A stretch of 64,000 nt of DNA from contig NZ_STGI01000006.1 in assembly GCF_004804275.1 (NCBI RefSeq), forward strand, positions 186,001 through 250,000, given 5' to 3'. Position 1 is the first letter of the stretch, and every line of letters begins with the position of its first letter. This document shows positions 26,891 through 34,727 of this stretch, piece by piece. Source of the stretch: Herbaspirillum sp. ST 5-3 (GTDB lineage: Bacteria > Pseudomonadota > Gammaproteobacteria > Burkholderiales > Burkholderiaceae_D). The notes under the pieces are model-generated. The model was not told the DNA's origin, ran no database searches, and saw only the letters and a list, made by a program, of their open reading frames with translations. Position numbers and translations under genes: made by a program.

Positions 26891-27346
26891 TCAGGATGAA
26901 GTCTTGGGATCCGCCGCCACCAGCACGCTGCACCGGATCTTGTCCACCAACACGGCGTCCATCGATCCGCGCCACCAGCGCATGGCGAAGGTTTTCTGAC
27001 GAGAATGTCCGACGATCACAAGCTCGATGCCGTGCTTGTTCACGAGGTCGGCGATGACATTCACCGGTTCGCCGACTTCCAGATGCGTCGCGACGTTGAG
27101 CCCCGCGTCGGTCAACAGCTTGCGCCCGGCCTGCAGCACTTGTTCCATCGCATCCCTCTCGGCCTGCTCCTCATCCAGCGTGGGAACCGCTGCCACGAAT
27201 TCCCCCGCCAGCACGATGGGCGAAGGCGCCACCACGGCGAGCAAATGCACTTGCGCGGTGGGTCCGGGCGCAAGAAGTATGCATTCCTGCAGCGCGAGAC
27301 GGCTTTCCGGGGTGCCGTTGTAGGCGACCAGTATTTTGCGGTACAT
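26891..27346 (-). CDS. Universal stress protein (UspA family)
   Basis: 151 aa from an ATG preceded by GGAGG. It opens MYRKILVAYNGTPESRLAL and has the nucleotide-binding-type end IELVIVGHSRQKTF and RCSVLVA, a single Usp domain. The usual G-2x-G-9x-G motif is partly degenerate, so ATP binding is uncertain. Soluble and monocistronic. Confidence 0.9.
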   Translation of the reverse strand: MYRKILVAYNGTPESRLALQECILLAPGPTAQVHLLAVVAPSPIVLAGEFVAAVPTLDEEQAERDAMEQVLQAGRKLLTDAGLNVATHLEVGEPVNVIADLVNKHGIELVIVGHSRQKTFAMRWWRGSMDAVLVDKIRCSVLVAADPKTSS

Positions 27347-27624
27347 GCTTGCCTCCTGTTGCTCGATGGGGAACCGGTGTAAATAGCATGATACTGCAGC
27401 GCGCTTGTCCGGCAATTCGTTTTTGTCAGGACGTTGATACAACGCGTACGGCTTTCGAGGCGAGGTGAAATCGGCCGCCGTGGTATCGCGGGACGCCGGT
27501 TTCTGATTCCAGGTCAAGATTTTTCGACGTCGACACTGTGGGTTGCGAAAAAGAAATAACCGGATCGATATAATGATTTTTTCATTTCCGTCCCTGGCTG
27601 CTTCGACGGGCCAGACCACATGCG

Positions 27625-30477
27625 ATGGATGCCAGCAACGCGAGAAGTTTCAACCTTCGCCGGTACTACTCCGTCATCAGCTTCGGCTTTATCGTCGTCA
27701 TCGCCATTGCGCTTGGCGCAATCAGCCATCATTTCGCCGTCGCCGAACTGCTCTCCCTCAGCGAACAAAAGAACGTCGCGATGGCGACCACCTTCAAGAA
27801 TTCGCTGTGGCCCGACGTTGCCGAACTGATCCGCCGCTCGCATTCCATGCCGGCCGGCGATCTGAAAACGGCGATCGATATTCCGCTGCTGCGCCAACGC
27901 GTCATGTCGCTCATGAGCGGCACCAATGTGGCCAAGATCAAGATCTACAACCTGGATGGATTGACGATCTTTTCGACTGACGACGAACAGATCGGCGAGA
28001 TGAATCGGAACAACCTGGGTTTTGCGACAGCCGCCGCCGGCCGCATCATCAGTGAGCTGACGTATCGCGACAGCTTCGATGCCTTCGAAGGCGTCATCAA
28101 GAATCGCGATCTGGCATCGAGCTACATGCCGGTCCTGGATGACAGGAAGCGCATCGTCGCGGTCTTCGAACTGTATTCCGATGTAACGCCCTTCGTGCAG
28201 CAGATGCACAAGGCCCTGGTGATGGTCGTCGCCTCGGTGGTCGGCCTGCTGGCCCTGCTGTATGCCGCGCTGCACTTCGTCGTGGCGCGCGCGCACCGGA
28301 TCATTCAGGCGCAACGCAACAAGCTTGAAAAGAGCAATGAACTGCTTGACGCCCGCGTGCGCGATCGCACCGCCGCGCTGCTGGAGGCGAACCGCGTCCT
28401 GAGCGAAAAAATCATCGAGCGCCGCCGCGCCGAAGAGGAAAGCAAGCGCCTGCTGATCGAGAAGGACGCGATCCTGAACACGATTTCGGAAGGCGTTGCC
28501 TTCCTCAAGCAAGGCACGGTGCTGACCTGCAACCGCCGCATGGAGGAATTGTTCGGCTTTGCGCCCGGCGAATTTCTCGGCAAGCGCAGCGATCGCCTCT
28601 ATGCCGACCGCAATGCCTACCGCGCGCTGGCGCGCGACGCCTATGCCGCGCTGCGCAAGGGCCTGTCGTTCCATCGCGAAACGCAGCTGGTGCGCAAGGA
28701 CGGCAGCATTTTCTGGGGCGCGCTGACCGGTCATGCGCTGACCTCCGAACGCTTCAAAGGCGGCAGCGTCTGGGTGTTTGCCGACATCAGCGAACGGAAG
28801 AAGGCCGAAGAACGGATGCGGCTGGCGACCAAGGTTTTCGAGAACACGCAGGAAGGCGTCATCATCACCGACCGCGACACACAGGTCCTGGCCGTCAACA
28901 AGGCATTCACCGAAGTCACCGGCTATCTCGAGGAGGAGGTGCTCGGCAAGACGCCGCGCATGCTGCACTCGGGCCGCCAGGACAAGGGGTTCTACGACGA
29001 GATGTGGTCCGCGCTCGATCAGTCGGGCCAGTGGAAAGGCGAAATCTGGAACCGCAGAAAGAGCGGCGAGATCTACCCCGAATGGCTGTCGATCAGTACC
29101 GTGCGCAACGACCGCGGCGATGTGTCGCACTACGTGGGCGTGTTCTCCGACATCACGGAAATCAAGCGCTCGCAGGAAAAGGTGAGCTTCCTCGCCTACC
29201 ACGATCCGCTGACCCAATTGCCGAACCGCCTGCTGTTCAATGACCGCCTGGCGCAGAACATCCAGCGCGCCACTCGCGAAAAAACGATCTTCGCAGTCTA
29301 TTTCATCGACCTCGACAACTTCAAGAACGTCAACGATTCGCTCGGCCACCACGTGGGCGACCGCCTGTTGCGCGAAGTGGCGCAGCAATTGCAGTCGCAG
29401 TTGCGCAAGGCGGATACCATCGGCCGACTGGGCGGCGATGAATTCATCGTGCTCGTCAATGAGGTGGACGGCCCGCGCGGCGCGGCCCTGGTGGCGGAGA
29501 AGCTGGCGGCGATCTTCCAGCAACCATTCTCTCTGGAAGGCCATGAACTGTACGTGACGGCGAGCATCGGCATCTGCCTCTATCCGACCGACGGCGGCGA
29601 TACCAATACGCTGATCAGGAACGCCGACGCGGCCATGTATCGCGCCAAGGGATACGGCAAGAACCAGTTCCATTTCTACGAACAGGAAATGACGGCCTAC
29701 GCGCTGGAGCGGCTGGAACTGGAATCGGCCTTGCGCAAGGCCATCATCAACGATGAATTCATGCTGTTCTACCAGGCGCAAATCGACCTGCAAACGCATC
29801 AGGTGGTGGGCGCCGAGGCGCTGGTGCGCTGGAATCATCCGCAACTCGGTTTGCTGGAGCCGGGCAAGTTCATTCCACTGGCGGAAGACAGCGGCCTGAT
29901 CACGCATCTGGGCGAGTGGGTGCTGCGCGCCGCATGCCGCCAGATGCGCGACTGGAGAAGCGCCGGATTCGACTTGCCGAAGATCGCGGTCAATCTTTCG
30001 GTCAGACAGTTGGAACGCAAGGGTTTCGCCAGGCTGGTCGCGAGCATCCTGCGCGAATACGACCTGCCGGCGTCCATGCTGGAGCTGGAGATCACCGAAT
30101 CGGTGCTGATGCAGACCGAGGAGGCATTTGAAGTGATCGAAGAGCTCGATGAACTCGGCATTCAATTGTCGGTCGATGATTTCGGCACGGGTTATTCATC
30201 GCTCAGCTATCTGAAGCGCCTGCCGGTGCGCAAGCTGAAAATCGACCGTTCCTTCATCACCGATGTGACCGAGGATGGCAACAACGAGGCGATCGTGCGG
30301 GCCATGATCGCGATGGCCAAGACGCTGGGCCTGGACGCCGTGGCCGAAGGTGTCGAGAACAAGGCGCAGGTGGATTTCCTGCGCAATGCCGGCTGCGATC
30401 ATGCGCAGGGCTATCTGTTCGGCCGCCCGGTGACGAGCGAGGCGTTCACCTCTGCCTGGGGCGAAACGACGGTGTGA
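27625..30477 (+). CDS. Membrane PAS-PAS-GGDEF-EAL protein
   Basis: 950 aa. TM1 at about 17-34, a periplasmic sensor domain to about 195, TM2 at about 198-220, coiled coil to about 275, two PAS domains (about 280-400 and 400-520), GGDEF at 603-607 with inhibitory site RKAD (594-597), and EAL at 731-733. All phosphodiesterase landmarks are present: EALVRW, NLSVRQ, ELEITES, DDFGTGYSS and VVAEGVEN. Both c-di-GMP synthesis and breakdown look possible. It is likely switched by the periplasmic signal. Confidence 0.95.
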   Translation: MDASNARSFNLRRYYSVISFGFIVVIAIALGAISHHFAVAELLSLSEQKNVAMATTFKNSLWPDVAELIRRSHSMPAGDLKTAIDIPLLRQRVMSLMSGTNVAKIKIYNLDGLTIFSTDDEQIGEMNRNNLGFATAAAGRIISELTYRDSFDAFEGVIKNRDLASSYMPVLDDRKRIVAVFELYSDVTPFVQQMHKALVMVVASVVGLLALLYAALHFVVARAHRIIQAQRNKLEKSNELLDARVRDRTAALLEANRVLSEKIIERRRAEEESKRLLIEKDAILNTISEGVAFLKQGTVLTCNRRMEELFGFAPGEFLGKRSDRLYADRNAYRALARDAYAALRKGLSFHRETQLVRKDGSIFWGALTGHALTSERFKGGSVWVFADISERKKAEERMRLATKVFENTQEGVIITDRDTQVLAVNKAFTEVTGYLEEEVLGKTPRMLHSGRQDKGFYDEMWSALDQSGQWKGEIWNRRKSGEIYPEWLSISTVRNDRGDVSHYVGVFSDITEIKRSQEKVSFLAYHDPLTQLPNRLLFNDRLAQNIQRATREKTIFAVYFIDLDNFKNVNDSLGHHVGDRLLREVAQQLQSQLRKADTIGRLGGDEFIVLVNEVDGPRGAALVAEKLAAIFQQPFSLEGHELYVTASIGICLYPTDGGDTNTLIRNADAAMYRAKGYGKNQFHFYEQEMTAYALERLELESALRKAIINDEFMLFYQAQIDLQTHQVVGAEALVRWNHPQLGLLEPGKFIPLAEDSGLITHLGEWVLRAACRQMRDWRSAGFDLPKIAVNLSVRQLERKGFARLVASILREYDLPASMLELEITESVLMQTEEAFEVIEELDELGIQLSVDDFGTGYSSLSYLKRLPVRKLKIDRSFITDVTEDGNNEAIVRAMIAMAKTLGLDAVAEGVENKAQVDFLRNAGCDHAQGYLFGRPVTSEAFTSAWGETTV

Positions 30478-30630
30478 CGGATTGCGGCCAAGGCGGAAGC
30501 GTGACACTATTGCTCCGTAGACACGGAGAAGTCGATGACAAACTCCCGTGCACATGACAAAAATACAAACATGGAGACGCCGGAATGCGCCCGCGCACCC
30601 GGCCCGCAACAAGCCTGAGGACCGCCCCAC

Positions 30631-31035
30631 ATGCTCAAAGTGGTCGTTATCGACGCCAATGCCATCTCGCGCAATCTGCTGACTTCCGTGCTGGTCGACG
30701 GCGGCTTCGACGTGGTGGGCGATGCGAGTTCCACTTCGGCAGGACTGGCAGCGATGATCAAGCTGAAACCGCAAATGATCTGCGTGGACATCGGTGCCGT
30801 CGACGCGGAAGGACTGGAACGGCTGGATACGCTGCGCGCCGGCCTGCCCAAGGCACTGGTGTTCATGGTGTCGGGGAATTTCGATCCCGCGGCCGTGCAG
30901 ATCGCGCTGGAGCGCGGCGTGCACGGCTTCATCGTCAAGCCCTTCAAATCGGCCACCGTACTCAACACGATCCGCAAGACCGTCATCAAGGTCGCTCACC
31001 AGCACCGCGCCGGCGCTGAGCAAGCGTCGGAGTAA
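30631..31035 (+). CDS. Single-domain response regulator
   Basis: 134 aa. A receiver with VVVIDANAISRN at the acidic pocket, MICVDIGAVD around the phosphoacceptor D53, MVSGN at the switch and IVKPFK. The acidic pocket has only one Asp (VIDAN) where most receivers have two, so metal binding may be weak. It lies 153 bp after the GGDEF-EAL gene on the same strand. There is no output domain. Confidence 0.85.
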   Translation: MLKVVVIDANAISRNLLTSVLVDGGFDVVGDASSTSAGLAAMIKLKPQMICVDIGAVDAEGLERLDTLRAGLPKALVFMVSGNFDPAAVQIALERGVHGFIVKPFKSATVLNTIRKTVIKVAHQHRAGAEQASE

Positions 31036-31117
31036 ACGCTTACCACCGCACAAGTTTCGTCAAGCCTCCTTCCTTTCTGATTATTTCTGAATCGGAAATA
31101 AATCATTGCATCCTTTG

Positions 31118-31132
31118 CTGTTTTTCAAACAG
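31118..31132. repeat. Inverted repeat CTGTTT-N3-AAACAG upstream of the DUF4148 gene
   Basis: A perfect six-base inverted repeat about 140 bp before the gene, close to a TACACT -10-like hexamer at 31144. It is a candidate operator only. Confidence 0.3.
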
Positions 31133-31268
31133 TCCGATATCGCTACACTGCAGTCATCGATGAGCACACAACACAACGCAGTGCGACTCACGACGGCAGG
31201 ACCCGACGGCTGCACATACGCCTGAACCGCCGAGCCCGGAGTCATCAATTAATCTGTGGAGAATGAAA

Positions 31269-31661
31269 ATGAATGCGAAAAACCTGATTGCCGCTGTCGC
31301 CGTTTTGACCGCCGCCGGATCGGCTCTTGCCGACCAAACCTATCCCTACGTCGATTTCTCCAATCACGCGTCGACCAAGACCCGCGCCGAAGTGATCGCC
31401 GAAATGCGAGCTGCGACCCCGGCAGAATTGCAGGCCAAGAACACCGAATACGTCGAATTCAAGACCGCGGCAGTGCCCGGCAAGACCCGCGCCGAAGTAC
31501 GCGCCGAATTGGAACAAGCGTATGCGTCCGGCCAGGTAGCCGCCGGCAACCAGGAATACGTCGAGTTCACGCATGTGGCGTCCACCCGCAGCCGCGAAGA
31601 AGTGCGCAATGAAGCGATCCAGGCCGCGCGCAATGCCCGGGGCAACCGTTCCGGAAGCTGA
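31269..31661 (+). CDS. DUF4148 periplasmic protein with three internal repeats
   Basis: 130 aa; the second of two nearby ATGs has the better GGAG spacing. A signal peptide ends at ALA before DQTYPYVDF. Three imperfect units of about 35 residues follow: YVDF...STKTRAEV, YVEF...PGKTRAEV and YVEF...STRSREEV. DUF4148 proteins are abundant small exported proteins of Burkholderiales with no assigned role. A strong terminator follows. Confidence 0.85.
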   Translation: MNAKNLIAAVAVLTAAGSALADQTYPYVDFSNHASTKTRAEVIAEMRAATPAELQAKNTEYVEFKTAAVPGKTRAEVRAELEQAYASGQVAAGNQEYVEFTHVASTRSREEVRNEAIQAARNARGNRSGS

Positions 31662-31770
31662 TCGAATGAAGATGCAGGCGAGACGGTTCGCCGGCATGCG
31701 GAAGCCGCCGGTAATGGCGCCGTCTTCCCTGTAAAGCGTCTCCTCCACTCCCTCCAAGAGTTGGATTTAC

Positions 31771-31802
31771 GCCCGCGAACCCCAAAGTTCGCGGGCTTTT
31801 TT
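31771..31802 (+). terminator. Rho-independent terminator after the DUF4148 gene
   Basis: A ten-base stem GCCCGCGAAC/GTTCGCGGGC with loop CCCAAA runs directly into TTTTTT. Confidence 0.9.
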
Positions 31803-31828
31803 ATTGCTCGCGCAGATTCGGTGCAAAT

Positions 31829-34084
31829 TCAGGAAAGACTCAGGCTGCTGTCGGCGAACTGGCGAGCCAGGTCAGCGGCGGCCATCGGCCTTCCGAGCAG
31901 GAAGCCCTGCTCCATGTCGCAACCAGCGGCCCGCAGAAAATCGGCCTGCTCGGTGTTTTCCACGCCCTCCGCCACCACCTTCAGCCGCATCTTGTGCGCG
32001 ATCGCAATGATCGCTTCGGTAATCGCGACGTCGTCGGCATCATGCGGGATGCCCTTCACGAAACCGCGATCGATTTTCAGGCTGTCGAGCGGGTATTGCT
32101 TGAGGCTGGCCAGCGACGAGTAGCCGGTGCCGAAATCATCGATGGAGATGGCCACGCCCATGTCGCGAATATGGTCGAGCAGCAGCACCGCTTCGGGCGG
32201 ATTGTTCATGATGGTGCTTTCGGTGATCTCCAGCTCCAGCATGGCCGGCGGCAGTCCGCTGCGTTCGAGCGCGCTGCGGATGGTGTCGAGCAGGTCGCCG
32301 GAAGAGAACTGCTTGGCTGACAGATTGACCGCGATGTGACCAATGCGCCAGCCGGCGTCCAGCCACGCCTTGGCCTGGCGGCAGGCTTCCTGCAAGACCC
32401 AGGCGCCGATCGGCACGATCAGGCCGTTTTGCTCGGCCAGCGAGATGAAGGTGCCGGGCAGCACCAGCCCCAGTTCCGGATGGCGCCAGCGGATCAGGGC
32501 TTCGACGCCGGCGATCCGCCCGTTGGCCGCGTCGAACTGCGGCTGGTAGTGCAATACGAATTCGCCGCGGTCCAGCGCATGTCGCAGGCTGTTTTCGAGC
32601 AGCAGCTGCTCGAAGGCGCGCGTGTTCATGTCGCTGGTAAAGAACTGGTAGGTGTTGCGGCCGCGCTGCTTGGCGCGGTACATCGCGACGTCGGCATTCT
32701 TCAGCAGGGTAGCCGCGTCATGGCCATCCGCCGGGAAACAGGCGATGCCGATGCTGGCGGTGACGAACATTTCCTGGCCGTCGATCGTGAATGGCTGCGC
32801 CATGCCGGCGATCACGCGTTCCGCCAGTTCGCCGGCTGCCGTGGAGGACGGCGGGTCATCCATCAGCACCGTGAATTCATCGCCGCCCAGGCGCGCCGCG
32901 ATGTCGCCTTCCTTGAGCTGGCGGCGCAAGCGGTCGGCGGCCGCGACCAGCAGCTGATCGCCCGCCAGGTGGCCCAGCGTATCGTTGACTGTCTTGAAGC
33001 GGTCGAGATCGATGAACAGCAGTGAAATCTGGCGGTCGGCGATGCGCGCGCCTTCGATCTGCTGCGCGAACTTCGCCATCATTCCCGTCCTGTTGAGCAT
33101 GCCGGTCAGGCTGTCGTGGCTGGCGAGGAATTGCAGGCGCGTTTCGACTTCCTTGCGACTGGTATTGTCCGTGAACACGCCGACGTAGTTGGTGATCTTC
33201 TTTTCCACGTCGCGCACGGTCGAGATCGACAGCCAGGCCGGATACCAGTCGCCGCTCTTTCGACGGTCGAGCATTTCGCCCTGCCAATGCCCGTCGCGCG
33301 CAAGATGCGACAGCATGTCGTGGTTCACCTCGGCGCCGTGCCCGGTCATCATGCGCGAAAACTTGCCGGTCGCCTCGGGCGCACTGTAGCCGGTGATGCG
33401 GGTGAAGGCCGGGTTGACCGCCTCGATGCGGCATTCGGCGTCGGTGATGACGATGCCTTCGCTGGCCGAATCGAACACGCGGTTGGCGAGGCGTGACTGC
33501 TGTTCAAAGGCGACCTGCTGGCTGACATCGAGCGCAACGCCCATGATGGCCGGGCGGCCTTCGTATTCGCACACGCTGCCGTGCACGTCGGCCCAGCCGA
33601 TGCTGCCGTCGCGGCGCACCGCGCGGTAGGTGTAGCGCAAACTGGTCACTTCGCCGGAGAGACGGCGCCGGTGGTTTTCCTGCAGGATGGGCAGGTCGTC
33701 CGGATGGGTAAGCGCGGCGACCGGCGTGCCGACCATTTGTTCCGGCGAGTCATAACCGAGGAATTCCGCGGACTTGCTGTTGGCGTAGGCGATTTTGCCG
33801 TCCTGCACCACATACAGGCCGACCAGCGATTGCTCGACGAAGTTGCGGAACTTGCGTTCGGACTCACGCAAGGCATGGTCGGTTTCCGGCAGCGGTCTGG
33901 CAACCACGAAATAGATCAGCGCGCACAGTCCTGCGGCAAGCGCGGCGACCAGCCAATGCGGCAGCGAGGCCGCGATCAATGTCCCGGCTGCGGCCGCAAG
34001 ACCGACGGCCAGCCCGACGCGTTGCCGCGGCATTTTCTTCATTCGCTTGTTCAGTTCGGACGGCCATTCCATCGATTCAACCAT
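31829..34084 (-). CDS. Membrane PAS-PAS-GGDEF-EAL protein with altered I-site
   Basis: About 751 aa; the start is uncertain because no clear ribosome site exists, and an ATG 12 bp downstream or a longer frame is possible. A double hydrophobic hairpin (about 20-65), two PAS domains (about 75-195 and 200-310), GGDEF at about 400 and a full EAL domain (GVEALIRW, NLSAKQF, ELEITES, DDFGTGYSS, VVAEGVEN). The inhibitory-site position reads KEGD instead of RxxD, so product feedback on the cyclase may be lost. It faces the third GGDEF-EAL gene across a pseudogene. Confidence 0.93.
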   Translation of the reverse strand: MVESMEWPSELNKRMKKMPRQRVGLAVGLAAAAGTLIAASLPHWLVAALAAGLCALIYFVVARPLPETDHALRESERKFRNFVEQSLVGLYVVQDGKIAYANSKSAEFLGYDSPEQMVGTPVAALTHPDDLPILQENHRRRLSGEVTSLRYTYRAVRRDGSIGWADVHGSVCEYEGRPAIMGVALDVSQQVAFEQQSRLANRVFDSASEGIVITDAECRIEAVNPAFTRITGYSAPEATGKFSRMMTGHGAEVNHDMLSHLARDGHWQGEMLDRRKSGDWYPAWLSISTVRDVEKKITNYVGVFTDNTSRKEVETRLQFLASHDSLTGMLNRTGMMAKFAQQIEGARIADRQISLLFIDLDRFKTVNDTLGHLAGDQLLVAAADRLRRQLKEGDIAARLGGDEFTVLMDDPPSSTAAGELAERVIAGMAQPFTIDGQEMFVTASIGIACFPADGHDAATLLKNADVAMYRAKQRGRNTYQFFTSDMNTRAFEQLLLENSLRHALDRGEFVLHYQPQFDAANGRIAGVEALIRWRHPELGLVLPGTFISLAEQNGLIVPIGAWVLQEACRQAKAWLDAGWRIGHIAVNLSAKQFSSGDLLDTIRSALERSGLPPAMLELEITESTIMNNPPEAVLLLDHIRDMGVAISIDDFGTGYSSLASLKQYPLDSLKIDRGFVKGIPHDADDVAITEAIIAIAHKMRLKVVAEGVENTEQADFLRAAGCDMEQGFLLGRPMAAADLARQFADSSLSLS

Positions 34085-34352
34085 CCGTCGGTGGATATGC
34101 GGTGCGAACGGCGCGTTGCCTTCTGCGCACAGGAAAGCAAGCGTTGGCTTGGTAGAACATGCTGGATTGCCTATTGGATACACATTGCGACCATGGTATC
34201 GGTGCGATTGAATGGCAGCAACAGAATTACCGTTCTAATCGCCTTGAAAAATGGCGAAATGACAATGCAGGAAGTAAATCGGGCAATCGCGTCAAGCAAA
34301 GCCTGTTTCAGATCAATTTATTGCCTCACAGCAAGTTTTTTCAAATCGGCGT

Positions 34353-34680
34353 AGTATCTGTTTCTGCCATGCCAGGCCGCCGGCACTTTCGCGCAGGTGG
34401 CACCAGTCAGCGTCGACGACATGAAGGGATATGTCGTCGCCCATGGCGTCAACGCCAAACTGAACGGCAAGGATGTCAGCGAATTAAAGGATACCGACAA
34501 CAAGCCGTTCACTTAAAGGAGATTCTGGCGAAAGCCGGGAGCATCAGCCGCGGATGGATGGATTACAAGTGGGTGAATCCGGTATCCAAGGAAATCCGGC
34601 AGAAATCCGCCTGTCTGGAGAAGGCGGAGGATGTGGTGATCGCCACGGGTTTCTACAAGAAGCAGGATAGACCGGCGGTT
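34353..34680 (+). pseudogene. Frameshifted, N-terminally truncated single-Cache domain gene
   Basis: One frame encodes MKGYVVAHGVNAKLNGKDVS followed by ELKDTDNKPFT and a stop at 34514. The +1 frame then continues LKEILAKAGSISRGWMDYKW, VNPVSKEIRQKSACLEKAED and VVIATGFYKK. Together these match a secreted single-Cache (sCache_2) ligand-binding domain. One frameshift near 34510 splits it. The 5' part, including signal peptide and most of the first helix, is missing and a stop lies at 34352. The adjacent GGDEF-EAL gene starts 48 bp later. Confidence 0.75.
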
Positions 34681-34727
34681 TCCGGAAATGCCGGGAAATG
34701 CCGGAAACCGCCAGCGAAGGAGATAGC

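Noticed and set aside
27514-30165. A minus-strand frame of about 880 codons opposite the first GGDEF-EAL gene.
   Set aside because: Antisense to conserved PAS, GGDEF and EAL motifs, with no motif of its own. The same holds for long antisense frames at 34653-36296 and 38811-41345.
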